DNA of 64,000 nt from Ignavibacteriota bacterium (GTDB taxonomy: Bacteria > Bacteroidota > Ignavibacteria > Ignavibacteriales > Melioribacteraceae). The notes beneath the pieces were generated by a model. The model was given only the letters and a program-made list of their open reading frames with translations. It was not told the origin of the DNA and made no database searches. The position numbers and the translations under genes were made by a program. This document shows positions 35,193-43,897 of this stretch, piece after piece; position 1 is the first letter of the stretch, and the number at the start of each line of letters is the position of its first letter. Location of the stretch: the NCBI GenBank assembly GCA_016708125.1, contig JADJGF010000001.1, forward strand, positions 828,001 to 892,000, read 5' to 3'.

Positions 35193-36263
35193 TTATATCG
35201 CTTGATTTAAAATTTTTGAAATTTCTTCCAATGGCGCAATTACATCCGCTAATCCATTATCTACAATTGCTCTCGGCATTCCGTAAACAACGCAAGTCTG
35301 CTCATTTTGTGCAATACAATATCCGCCGGCACTTTTTAATTTTTTTATTCCTTCCAAACCATCTTTTCCCATGCCCGTCATAATTACGCCAAGCATATTT
35401 TTGCCATAAATTTTTTGAACAGATTCTAACATTATATCTACTGAAGGTTTGTGCAAAACATTTTCCGGTAATTGCGATGTTTTAATTTTCACAATTCCAT
35501 GTAAATCTTTTTCTAAAGTTAGATGAAATCCACCGGGAGCAATATATACAACACCATTTCTAACTACTTCATTATTTTCAGCTTCCTTAACTTCCAAAGT
35601 ACTTAATGCATTTAACCTATCTGCTAATGATGCAGTAAATTTTGGCGGCATATGCTGCACAATGAAAATTGGAATCTTAATTTTATCAGATAAGTATGGA
35701 ATAACTTTTTGTAATGAAATTGGTCCGCCGGTTGAAATTCCTATTGCAAATGCTTTATAATTCATAGTTGGTAATTTAGCTAAAGTATTATTTGATTTAT
35801 TTGGTAAACTTTTTATTACTGTATTTGAATTAATATTACTTAATCTGCTAATTACATTTTTGCTATTATAAATTGCTTTTACTTTTCTAATTAAATCTTC
35901 TTTAATTCCCGTAATTGCAACACTTACAAAAGACATAGCTTTGGGAATAAAATCAACAGCGCCAAGTTCTAAAGCTTTTAAAGTTTCTTCAGCACCTTCT
36001 GTTGTTAAAGAACTTACCATAAGAACGGGAGTCGGACACTCTTTCATAATTTTTTTGAGTGCTGTAAGCCCATCCATTCTCGGCATTTCAATATCTAAAG
36101 TAACAATATCTGGTTTTAATCTTTTTACTTTTTCAAATCCTTCTAAACCATCAACTGCTGTATCAATAACACTAATTGAAGGATCGGATTCTAAAAGTAA
36201 GCTTAACGATTTTCTCATGAACGCAGAATCATCAACAACAAGAATTCTAATTTTATTTTTCAT
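35193..36263 (-). CDS. cheB: CheB, receptor methylesterase response regulator
   Basis: 356 aa from the ATG at 36263 (MKNKIRILVVDDSAFMRKSL); a frame 14 codons longer lies inside cheA and is not needed. Receiver domain residues about 5-120 include PDIVTLDIEMPRMDGLTALK. The methylesterase domain has FAIGISTGGPISLQKVIPYL (catalytic Ser), IFIVQHMPPKFTASLADRLN (His) and MTGMGKDGLEGI (Asp). It removes receptor methyl groups and balances CheR. One base separates it from the cheA stop. Confidence 0.96.
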   Translation of the reverse strand: MKNKIRILVVDDSAFMRKSLSLLLESDPSISVIDTAVDGLEGFEKVKRLKPDIVTLDIEMPRMDGLTALKKIMKECPTPVLMVSSLTTEGAEETLKALELGAVDFIPKAMSFVSVAITGIKEDLIRKVKAIYNSKNVISRLSNINSNTVIKSLPNKSNNTLAKLPTMNYKAFAIGISTGGPISLQKVIPYLSDKIKIPIFIVQHMPPKFTASLADRLNALSTLEVKEAENNEVVRNGVVYIAPGGFHLTLEKDLHGIVKIKTSQLPENVLHKPSVDIMLESVQKIYGKNMLGVIMTGMGKDGLEGIKKLKSAGGYCIAQNEQTCVVYGMPRAIVDNGLADVIAPLEEISKILNQAI

Positions 36264-36264
36264 C

Positions 36265-37341
36265 TTAGTCTTTAAGCTTATTAATGATTTCAGCAATGTC
36301 CGCAATCATTACAACTTTTCCATCGCCCATAATTGTAGATCCGGCAATTCCTTCAATATTTCCCAAATATTTTCCTAATGATTTTATAACAATTTCCTTT
36401 TGACCAATTAAGCCGTCAACTTTTATTCCGTATCTTTTTTCTGCTAATCCTATTACAACAATAAATTGATAATCGCTTTTTTGCTGTAAAGTATCCGAAT
36501 GATATAAAATTTTATCAATATTAATTAACGGTAAAACTCTTTCTCTAAGCTTTATACATTGTGTATGATTTATTGTATAAATTTCTTTTTTATTTACTTT
36601 TACAACTTCAACAACCGAGTTTAACGGAAGTACAATTGTTTCGCCGATAACTTGAACCAACAAACCTTGTATAATTGCAAGTGTTAATGGAAGTTTAATT
36701 AATATTCTAGTACCTTTTCCAACTTCTGATTCAATATCGATTATTCCTCTTAATCGGGCAACGTTGGTTTTTACAACATCCATTCCAACGCCTCTTCCGG
36801 AAACATTTGTAACTTTTTCGGCAGTAGAAAATCCCGGGGCAAAAATCAAATTGAAAATTTCTTGTTTTGAAATATCATTTGCTTTTTCTTTAGTTAATAA
36901 TCCTTTCGCAATTGCTTTCTCAACTATTACTTTTGGATTAATTCCTTTTCCGTCATCTTCAATTAAAATAATTATATGATTTCCTTCATGTTCGGCAGAA
37001 AGTGTAATTGTTCCTTTTTCCGGTTTACCTAATTTTTTCCTTACTTCAGGAGTTTCAACTCCGTGATCAATTGAATTTCTAATAATGTGAACCAAAGGAT
37101 CATTAATTTCTTCAATTAATGTTTTATCTAATTCTGTTTTTTCGCCATTAATAATTAAATTGATTTCTTTTCCCGTTTCCTTACTTAAATCTCTAACTAA
37201 TCTCGGAAAACGATTGAAAACTTTTTCAATTTTTATCATTCGAGTTTTCATTACTGCTAGCTGAAGTTCGGTAGTAAGTAAATCTATTTGTCGAGTAGTA
37301 TCTGCAAGATTACGTGAAATTTCTGTTCCTTCATACTGCAT
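36265..37341 (-). CDS. cheA: CheA C-terminal part: P3 second helix, P4 kinase and P5 CheW-like domains
   Basis: 358 aa in the same frame as the preceding ORF, beginning at an ATG that directly follows its TAA (TAAATG). It starts with the second helix of P3 (TTRQIDLLTTELQLAVMKTR), then the P4 ATPase with the N box (DPLVHIIRNSIDHGVETPEV), the G1 box (IIILIEDDGKGINPKVIVEK) and GRGVGMDVV, and a P5 domain with GLLVQVIGETIVLPLNSVVE. All kinase motifs are intact. No ribosome site precedes it, so its translation needs coupling or readthrough. Confidence 0.93.
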   Translation of the reverse strand: MQYEGTEISRNLADTTRQIDLLTTELQLAVMKTRMIKIEKVFNRFPRLVRDLSKETGKEINLIINGEKTELDKTLIEEINDPLVHIIRNSIDHGVETPEVRKKLGKPEKGTITLSAEHEGNHIIILIEDDGKGINPKVIVEKAIAKGLLTKEKANDISKQEIFNLIFAPGFSTAEKVTNVSGRGVGMDVVKTNVARLRGIIDIESEVGKGTRILIKLPLTLAIIQGLLVQVIGETIVLPLNSVVEVVKVNKKEIYTINHTQCIKLRERVLPLINIDKILYHSDTLQQKSDYQFIVVIGLAEKRYGIKVDGLIGQKEIVIKSLGKYLGNIEGIAGSTIMGDGKVVMIADIAEIINKLKD

Positions 37342-38265
37342 TTAGACATCTGAATTTAACTGCGAAAGTCTGTTTCTTCCTAAAACTAATTCCGATACTA
37401 AATTTAAAAGTTCATCTAATCTTTCAACATCAACTCTGATTGTTTGTTCAGTACCGCTACTTATTTGTTTTTTATCTTCGCCTTGTTTTTTATTATTTGA
37501 TTCGGCAGAAACATTAGAATTATTTTCTTTAATTATTTCTTGCGTTTCTTCTTTTGAAGGCAATACATTTAATTCAATCGATTCTTCAAAACTATTCTCT
37601 TCATGATTTTCATTAACTTCAAATTCTACAACGTTATCATTAGTAACAAGTTCTGCGACTTTTTTCTTACTCTTAATCTTATTCTTACTCTTATTATTAC
37701 TCTTAATATTTTTTGCGTTCTCTAAAAATGCTTTTTCAATTTCTTCATCATTCATTTCCAAATTTATTATAGATAATTCTTTCGCATCATTTTTCTTTTT
37801 TGATTTTTTTTCAACAGTATTTTTATTCACTATTGGTTCATCAAAATTATTATCATTTATTTTATCAATAATATTTTCAAGTTTTTTAATTTCTTTTTCG
37901 GTATCAAAATCTTCATTCTTGTTTTCTTCAACAATAGTCAGCAATTCACTTAAAGCATCATATCCGCTTAAAATTCCATCCATAATTGTTGAGTTAAGTT
38001 TTACTTCACCCTTTCTCAACTTATTTAAAATATCTTCAAGTCTGTGAGTTAACTCTTGCATTTTAATAAGTCCCAGAAATCCCGAAGTTCCTTTTACTGT
38101 ATGAAATGATCTAAAAATTTCATTTAGTAAATCTTTATCTTCCGGTGAGCTTTCAAGTTTAACCAAATCCAAATCTAATTTTTCAAGAGTTTCTTTTGTT
38201 TCAACAACGAAACTCTCAAATATTTCCGCCATATCCGGATCTGTTAGCAACGAATAATCAGCCAT
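37342..38265 (-). CDS. cheA: CheA N-terminal part: P1 phosphotransfer domain to P3 first helix, ends at in-frame TAA
   Basis: 307 aa. The P1 Hpt domain is residues about 8-115 with phosphorylation site His55 (FRSFHTVKGTSGFLG). A long low-complexity acidic/Lys-rich linker follows (about 140-275) in place of a clear P2. It ends RVDVERLDELLNLVSELVLG and RNRLSQLNSDV, the first P3 helix, then TAA (37344-37342). The stop falls at the expected turn between the two P3 helices. The next ORF continues in the same frame without a base lost or gained. Confidence 0.92.
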   Translation of the reverse strand: MADYSLLTDPDMAEIFESFVVETKETLEKLDLDLVKLESSPEDKDLLNEIFRSFHTVKGTSGFLGLIKMQELTHRLEDILNKLRKGEVKLNSTIMDGILSGYDALSELLTIVEENKNEDFDTEKEIKKLENIIDKINDNNFDEPIVNKNTVEKKSKKKNDAKELSIINLEMNDEEIEKAFLENAKNIKSNNKSKNKIKSKKKVAELVTNDNVVEFEVNENHEENSFEESIELNVLPSKEETQEIIKENNSNVSAESNNKKQGEDKKQISSGTEQTIRVDVERLDELLNLVSELVLGRNRLSQLNSDV

Positions 38266-38281
38266 TTTTTTTCTTATATTT

Positions 38282-39037
38282 TTATGAAAATAATTTATCT
38301 ATTTCTGCTTGAGATGCTTTTTCATTATGTATTATTGAATCAACTTCATTCTGCTGATTTTCAGAAGGATTATAACTCGCACGCGCATCAAAGTGTACAT
38401 CCGGTAATTTCTTATGCTCTAAATTCTCTGACACATTTATTTCGGAAGAATCAACAGTTGAAAGCAGATTACCCAATTTTTGCTGAACTGAAATTATTAA
38501 ATGATTTACTGCCGCAAGCTGCTGCGCTGTAATATCTTGAACTTGAAGAGACATTGTAATTTGATCCGTATTTGACATAATGCGGGCAACTTTATTTTTC
38601 ATTAATTCTAATGTTAAGCCAACGTCTATTGCTTCCATCAAATTCTTGAATATTGTTTTAGCTTTTTCATTCTCTTTAATTTCTTCGCAAAGTTCGGCGA
38701 TATAATTTTCAACTTTTGATTTGCTCAAAACCATTTCATCAATGCATTCGGTTAGTTCATTTAATTGCAAAGTTATTTCATCAATTTTATCCAATACTTC
38801 CGTCATAGCTAATTCAGTTGCATTTGTAACCTTATCTAACTGATTTGATGCTTCGGGAATTTTTGATCTTGAATCTTGAATTGAACCGCTAACCTGTTCA
38901 ATGAAAGGTATAAAGTCACTTATAAATGCAACAAAACCTTCAATTACGGGAATCATTTTTTCACCGAATTTAAAGACATTGTCAACTTCGTGTAATCGAC
39001 CAACTATATCATTTAAATTTTTTATCGATTTACTCAT
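38282..39037 (-). CDS. cheZ: CheZ-type CheY-P phosphatase
   Basis: 251 aa, mostly long helices. The signature SLQVQDITAQQLAAVNHLI (about 163-181) has the Asp168 and Gln172 expected for the CheZ active site. The C-terminus ends ASQAEIDKLFS, a CheY-binding peptide similar in shape to the FliM N-terminal LSQQEIDALLNS. It lies between cheY and cheA, which supports the call. The N-terminal 60 residues are less conserved. Confidence 0.88.
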   Translation of the reverse strand: MSKSIKNLNDIVGRLHEVDNVFKFGEKMIPVIEGFVAFISDFIPFIEQVSGSIQDSRSKIPEASNQLDKVTNATELAMTEVLDKIDEITLQLNELTECIDEMVLSKSKVENYIAELCEEIKENEKAKTIFKNLMEAIDVGLTLELMKNKVARIMSNTDQITMSLQVQDITAQQLAAVNHLIISVQQKLGNLLSTVDSSEINVSENLEHKKLPDVHFDARASYNPSENQQNEVDSIIHNEKASQAEIDKLFS

Positions 39038-39050
39038 TTTTCATTTCCTT

Positions 39051-39425
39051 TTAGTTAGATAATATTAAATCGATTTTGTCTTTTAGAATTTGCGGTGTAA
39101 ATGGCTTAACTACATAATTAGAAACTTTTGCTTGTAGCGCTTGAACTATATCTTCTTTTACTCCGCGTGTTGTAACCATTAGAATTGGCAATGTTTGTGT
39201 TTTTGAATTTGAACGTATTGCTTTTGTTAATTCAAGTCCGGACATAACCGGCATATTCCAATCGGTAATTACAAAATTTATATTAGCATCAGCTTCAAGT
39301 TTATCCAATGCATCTTTACCATGTTCAGCTTCTGCATATTGACTATATCCAATAGATTTGAGGGTGTTAACTACAATTCTTCTCATTGTTACAGAATCAT
39401 CAACAACCAAAAATTTTGTATTCAT
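39051..39425 (-). CDS. cheY: CheY, chemotaxis response regulator
   Basis: 124 aa, a single receiver domain very close to classic CheY: KFLVVDDSVTMRRIVVNTLK, the phosphorylation Asp in FVITDWNMPVMSGLELTKAI, the Thr in LPILMVTTRGVKED and Lys in YVVKPFTPQILKDKI. CheY-P binds FliM/FliN and changes rotation. It is 14 bases from cheZ. Confidence 0.95.
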   Translation of the reverse strand: MNTKFLVVDDSVTMRRIVVNTLKSIGYSQYAEAEHGKDALDKLEADANINFVITDWNMPVMSGLELTKAIRSNSKTQTLPILMVTTRGVKEDIVQALQAKVSNYVVKPFTPQILKDKIDLILSN

Positions 39426-39440
39426 TTTTTACTCTTTAGT

Positions 39441-39806
39441 TTAGTTAATATATTTCGCTACTTCGTATTGAATTCTTTTAGGATCAAATGGTTTTACCAT
39501 ATAAGAATTTGCTCCGGTTTCTAATCCTCGTTTTATTTCTTCGCTTCCTTTTAATGAGGAAAGAATTATTATCGGTATATTTTTATTTGAATCATTTTCT
39601 CTTATTGCCTTTATTAATTCAAAGCCATCCATATTTGGCATATTCAAATCTGTTATAATTAAATCAATATTTGTTGTCGGCAACAATTCAATAGCCTCCA
39701 TTCCATCGCACGCGGCAAGTACTTCAAATCCTTGAGCTTTTAAGGAGAACGATACAAACTTTCTTATTGTTGGAGAATCATCAGCTATTAGAATAACTTT
39801 TTTCAT
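39441..39806 (-). CDS. Second CheY-like response regulator
   Basis: 121 aa from the ATG at 39806 (MKKVILIADDSPTIRKFVSF), which has AAGGA upstream; an eight-codon longer frame overlaps cheR and is less likely. Receiver motifs: ADD, DLIITDLNMPNMDGFELIKA, ILSS and YMVKPFDPKR. It differs from the neighbouring CheY at many surface positions, so it may be a phosphate sink or serve another output. Follows cheR closely. Confidence 0.92.
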   Translation of the reverse strand: MKKVILIADDSPTIRKFVSFSLKAQGFEVLAACDGMEAIELLPTTNIDLIITDLNMPNMDGFELIKAIRENDSNKNIPIIILSSLKGSEEIKRGLETGANSYMVKPFDPKRIQYEVAKYIN

Positions 39807-39810
39807 TTGA

Positions 39811-40716
39811 TTATCCTTTTTTATATCCAATTGTTTTACTAAAACTTACTAATCTGAATGCTTTTGAAATACCGTGCAGAGTTTCTGAATAACCAATAAA
39901 CAAATAGCCTTCCGGGTTTAGATTATTATATAAACTATTAACAACTTTAATTTTTGATTCTTGATCAAAATAGATTAACACGTTTGCACAAAATGTTACA
40001 TCTGATTTGTTAAGTGTTCTAATTGCGGCTTCATCATATAAATTAAGCACTTTGAAACTTACCATATTTTTAATTTTAGGATCAATTATGTAATTGTTAT
40101 CAATTTTTTGAAAATATTTTTTTAGATATATCGGCGGAGTATTACGGATTGAATATTCTTTAAATATTCCTTTTTGCGCTGTTTCTATTACTGCAAAATT
40201 TATATCGGTGCCAAAAATTTCTACGGAAAGATTTGGATGTTTTGGCAATATCATTTCGTTCAGCATCATTGCAATTGAATATGCTTCTTCGCCTGATGAA
40301 GCCGCTGCACTCCATATTCTTAATTTTTGATATCCGGAATTTTTCTTTGCCATTAGCTCGGGAATTATACTTCCAACCAATGCATCTAACTGCGGCTGGT
40401 TACGAAAGAAGTAGGTTTCATTTATTGTAATGGCTTCAAATAAAAGTTTTTTTTCTTCTTCCCTTCGCGGATTTGTTTTAAGATATTGTAAATAAAGTTC
40501 AAAATTATCAATCTTGAGATGCTTTATTCTTTTTTGTAATCTGCTTTCCAATAAATACTTTTTGTTATCCTGAAAATAAATCCCGCAAAGATCATATATA
40601 TACTTTCGCCATTCTATAAAAGATTGGGGCGATAGTTTTTGTTCCTGCTGTGAGCCAAAACTAAAATTAAGTTTGCTCAAAGGATTAGGATTTAAAGTAA
40701 CCGATGAATTAAGCAT
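39811..40716 (-). CDS. cheR: CheR, receptor methyltransferase
   Basis: 301 aa. The N-terminal helical domain (WRKYIYDLCGIYFQDNKKYL, LESRLQKRIKHLKI) and the SAM-binding domain (TINETYFFRNQPQLDALVGS, LRIWSAAASSGEEAYSIAMM, VTFCANVLIYFDQESKIKVV and GYLFIGYSETL) are characteristic. It methylates chemoreceptor glutamates. Three bases follow the HEAT gene. Confidence 0.97.
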   Translation of the reverse strand: MLNSSVTLNPNPLSKLNFSFGSQQEQKLSPQSFIEWRKYIYDLCGIYFQDNKKYLLESRLQKRIKHLKIDNFELYLQYLKTNPRREEEKKLLFEAITINETYFFRNQPQLDALVGSIIPELMAKKNSGYQKLRIWSAAASSGEEAYSIAMMLNEMILPKHPNLSVEIFGTDINFAVIETAQKGIFKEYSIRNTPPIYLKKYFQKIDNNYIIDPKIKNMVSFKVLNLYDEAAIRTLNKSDVTFCANVLIYFDQESKIKVVNSLYNNLNPEGYLFIGYSETLHGISKAFRLVSFSKTIGYKKG

Positions 40717-40719
40717 TTA

Positions 40720-42111
40720 TTAATCCTTTAATTGTAAATTACTTATTCCTCTTTCTGCTAATATATTTTGTGCATTTTCTCTAACCATTTCATCTTGATC
40801 ATTTGCTAAAGTTTTAATGATCTCAATTATTCTTGGGTCTTCTCCATATTGCACTATTTCTAACAGCCTAATTCTATTCCATGTAACCGAATCTTCCAAC
40901 ATTGTATCTGCAAATACAAATGCAGTTTCCAAATCGAGAAAAAACAATAATTCCATTGATGAACTTCTAACTTCTTCATCCGAATGTGTTAATAAATTTG
41001 AAAATATTTCTACATAATTTCTAACTTCCAAATCATTTAATGTTTGTAAACTTAGTCCGCCGTCAAATTGTATCATATCTTTTATTAGTGAAACGAAAGA
41101 TTTTAAATTGTGCGGATTTTGTTTCAAATACAGACTTGCTTTTCTAAAAAATATTGGAAGATTGTTTGTAAAATATTCTCTCAGTTTATTATCAATTTCC
41201 TCATCGTTTGCAAAAATTGAAAACAAATGTTCAACAATATTATCACCTTCAAACATGCTAATTAATCTTACAGCAGATTTTTTATATTGTAAATCAGCTG
41301 ATTGTAAAGTTTCTAACAATGAATTTTTTAATGCAATATCAGTGGGTAGTTGCAAATTTCTTTTTTCTTCAAGTTTTCCAATTGTTTCAATTGCAACCCA
41401 TTTGAATGGTCCTTCTAAATATTGAATATCATTTATCAACATGTTAAAAGATTTTTCATTTCCAATTTCACCTAAGCTTTCAATTAAAGAATATTTTGTT
41501 AGTTCATCAACGCCGTAGTAATTTTCGTTAATAAAATCAATACATTCTTCGGTTCCAATTTTACCGAGTGCTTCAATAACTGTTGGGCGGAAAAGTTCAT
41601 TTCTATCATACACAGAGATAATTTCATCAATTGAATCTTCACTTTTGATATTTCCAAGTGCTTCAATACAAGCTAAAATTACGTTATCATCTCTTGAATA
41701 TTTTAGAATACTTATAATTTCATACGCCGGATCCGGATTGCCGATTAGCCCTAAAATATCAATAATGAATTTTTTATCATCATCATTTGCGCTTGGCAGA
41801 TATTCCACCATTGATTTTATTGATTCAACTCTTCTGTTTAATAAAATTTCGCCGGCTAAATTTCTTGCAGAAATATTTTCTGAGGAAATGTAAGGAACTA
41901 AATATTTGGGAATGTTTGAATTTTTATTGCTTGATAAAATTCTGGTTAATGTATCTTTAACGCCGTTATCATCTAAAATTAATTTTTGAGTTAAATATTC
42001 AACAACTTTATCGGGCATTTCAACAAGTTGAAAATTTTCTGCCGTTGTTCTAATTTTATCAGCATCATTTGTATCTAATATTTTTTTTATAACATCATAA
42101 TGATTACTCAT
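40720..42111 (-). CDS. HEAT-repeat protein, first gene of the che operon
   Basis: 463 aa of repeated helical pairs with HEAT/PBS-lyase-like units, such as VILACIEALGNIKSEDSIDE and TVIEALGKIGTEECIDFINE, then KYSLIESLGEIGNEKSFNML, at a spacing of about 31 residues. It lacks catalytic motifs and is probably a scaffold. It leads a sigma-54-driven operon with cheR, so it may organise the chemotaxis or motor complex. Its partner is unknown. Confidence 0.88.
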   Translation of the reverse strand: MSNHYDVIKKILDTNDADKIRTTAENFQLVEMPDKVVEYLTQKLILDDNGVKDTLTRILSSNKNSNIPKYLVPYISSENISARNLAGEILLNRRVESIKSMVEYLPSANDDDKKFIIDILGLIGNPDPAYEIISILKYSRDDNVILACIEALGNIKSEDSIDEIISVYDRNELFRPTVIEALGKIGTEECIDFINENYYGVDELTKYSLIESLGEIGNEKSFNMLINDIQYLEGPFKWVAIETIGKLEEKRNLQLPTDIALKNSLLETLQSADLQYKKSAVRLISMFEGDNIVEHLFSIFANDEEIDNKLREYFTNNLPIFFRKASLYLKQNPHNLKSFVSLIKDMIQFDGGLSLQTLNDLEVRNYVEIFSNLLTHSDEEVRSSSMELLFFLDLETAFVFADTMLEDSVTWNRIRLLEIVQYGEDPRIIEIIKTLANDQDEMVRENAQNILAERGISNLQLKD

Positions 42112-42199
42112 TTTTACCTCTGATGATGAAGCTGTTGGATAAAGTCATTTTTCATTCTATATACCATTATCGAATATTCCTGTAAGTTTTTTACTACAA

Positions 42200-42216
42200 T
42201 TGCAATTTATATGCCT
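42200..42216 (-). promoter_or_regulatory. Sigma-54 promoter of the che operon
   Basis: Minus strand AGGCATATAAATTGCAA has GG at -24 and TTGC at -12 with the exact 10-base gap; it is the best match in the window. Predicted start near 42190, an 80-base leader. Palindrome B is centred about 84 bp upstream of that start. Confidence 0.8.
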
Positions 42217-42264
42217 GGAAAATTTCGATTGTTTTGATAAAAAAGAGAATATTTAAAAAATATT

Positions 42265-42282
42265 TCGGCTGATATTAGCCAA
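42265..42282. promoter_or_regulatory. Palindromic operator, copy B (candidate enhancer)
   Basis: Minus strand TTGGCTAATATCAGCCGA: a perfect left arm and six of eight positions in the right arm. Located about 84 bp before the predicted che start, on intergenic DNA with no gene. Confidence 0.65.
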
Positions 42283-42400
42283 TTGATTGAAAACTTAAAG
42301 ATTACAAAATTGCAGATTTCAAGATTTGATTTATTTTAGAAATTCAAGTGTCTTTTACTAATTATTTTTAATATTATTGAAATACATATTGAACATAAAA

Positions 42401-42423
42401 AATCCCACCGAATTGATGGGATT
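42401..42423 (-). terminator. Intrinsic terminator after the sigma-54 activator gene
   Basis: Stem AATCCCA/TGGGATT with a 9-base loop, followed on the minus strand by six T. It ends the fliS-to-activator transcription unit. The adjacent 42424-42487 holds CCACGAATGCACGAAT and a pyrimidine-rich CGTTTTxCG-like run that look like dispersed intergenic repeat text, but I see only one copy here. Confidence 0.8.
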
Positions 42424-42490
42424 AAATTTTGCCACGAATGCACGAATTTATTTTTTTCGTTTTACGTCTTTCGTTTTTCGTTTCACATTT

Positions 42491-43882
42491 TTACTGAATC
42501 GATTTTGTAACTTCAATTCCTAACTGTTCCATTCTATATCTCAATTTTGATCTGGATAAACCCAAAACTTTTGCGGCTTTTACTTGATTGCCTTTTGTAA
42601 TAATGAGTGTTTTCAAAATTAAATCTTTTACAACCGTATCTATTTTTACACCTTCCGGCGGAACTTTTAATTCGAAATTTACATTTTGATTATTATCCGA
42701 AGAATCATTTTTTTTCAGAAAACTTAAATGCTGTTCTTTAATTTCATCACCTTCCATCATTAGAACTGCACGTTCCATTGCATTTCTTAATTCTCTAATA
42801 TTTCCCTTCCATGAATATTCTTGCAATAAATTAATTGCTTCTTCAGAAATTCCTTTAACATTTTGATCAAATTTTTGTGCAAATTCTTTCACAAACGAAA
42901 GTGCTAATATCGGAATATCATCTTTTCTTTCTTTTAGTGAAGGAATTATAACATTGGCAACGTTTAATCTATAAAATAAGTCTTCTCTGAAAGTTCCCTT
43001 TTTAACTTCTTCTTCTAAACTACGGTTTGTTGCCGCTAAAACCCGAACATTTATTGTTATTTCTTTTTCACCGCCTACTCTATAAAATTTCTTTTCTTGA
43101 AGAACACGCAAAAGTTTTACTTGAATATCCAAACTAAGTTCGCCGATTTCATCAAGCAAAATTGTTCCGCCGTTTGCAAGTTCAAATTTCCCTAATTTAG
43201 TCTTTTGAGCAGCGCCGGTAAACGCACCTTTTTCATGTCCGAAAAGTTCGCTTTCCGCTAAATCTTTTGGGATTGAACCACAATTTATAGAAATAAATAC
43301 ATTGTTTTTTCTCGGACTAATTTGATGAATATATTTTGCAAAGACTTCTTTTCCCGTTCCGCTTGCACCTTCGAATAAAATTGTTGTATCATCACTTTTT
43401 GCTAATTTTTCAACCATATTCAAAACTCGCTGAATTGGTTTACTTTTTCCAAAAAAATCTCTAGATAAATTACCCGCATTCAGCATTGCTTGAAGTTCAT
43501 TAACCTCAAGCAGAAGTCTTAAATGTTTAACACATTTTTCCAAAACAATTGCAAGCTGATCTATTTCAATTGGTTTTAGTAAAAAGTCGAATGCGCCTAA
43601 TTTCATTGCCTCAACGGCAATTTTTACATCTGCGTAAGCAGTAATCATAATTACGGGAATATGAAAAAATTTCTGTTGGAGAACTTTAAGAATTTCTAAA
43701 CCGTTGTGAGTTGTTAAATAAATATCAAGCAGAACAATATCCGGTGAATTAAGTTTTACTGATTCTTCAACTTTTCCGCCATCCATACAAACATCAACAT
43801 CATAATCAAATTTTATTAGTACTTTTTTTAAAGACATTACAACAAGATTATCATCATCAACAAGTAGTACTTTAGGTTTCAT
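42491..43882 (-). CDS. Sigma-54-dependent response regulator (FlrC/NtrC type)
   Basis: 463 aa. Receiver domain 1-120 with Asp53 (DIVLLDIYL) and the conserved Lys in FLLKPIE. AAA+ domain about 140-365 with Walker A EGASGTGKEVFAKY, the sigma-54 contact loop GAFTGA (219-224) and Walker B GGTILLDEIGELS. A Fis-type helix-turn-helix ends the protein (GNQVKAAKVLGLSRSKLRYR). It activates sigma-54 promoters, here most likely the flagellar ones, and is paired with the soluble kinase encoded 15 bases upstream. Confidence 0.95.
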   Translation of the reverse strand: MKPKVLLVDDDNLVVMSLKKVLIKFDYDVDVCMDGGKVEESVKLNSPDIVLLDIYLTTHNGLEILKVLQQKFFHIPVIMITAYADVKIAVEAMKLGAFDFLLKPIEIDQLAIVLEKCVKHLRLLLEVNELQAMLNAGNLSRDFFGKSKPIQRVLNMVEKLAKSDDTTILFEGASGTGKEVFAKYIHQISPRKNNVFISINCGSIPKDLAESELFGHEKGAFTGAAQKTKLGKFELANGGTILLDEIGELSLDIQVKLLRVLQEKKFYRVGGEKEITINVRVLAATNRSLEEEVKKGTFREDLFYRLNVANVIIPSLKERKDDIPILALSFVKEFAQKFDQNVKGISEEAINLLQEYSWKGNIRELRNAMERAVLMMEGDEIKEQHLSFLKKNDSSDNNQNVNFELKVPPEGVKIDTVVKDLILKTLIITKGNQVKAAKVLGLSRSKLRYRMEQLGIEVTKSIQ

Positions 43883-43897
43883 TCCGCCTCACTTTTA

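Noticed and set aside
36264..36305. Fourteen extra N-terminal codons for CheB
   Set aside because: They overlap the end of cheA; the internal ATG directly starts the receiver domain.
42424..42487. CCACGAATGCACGAAT text and CGTTTTxCG run as a named repeat
   Set aside because: Only one copy in the window, so repeat status cannot be shown here.
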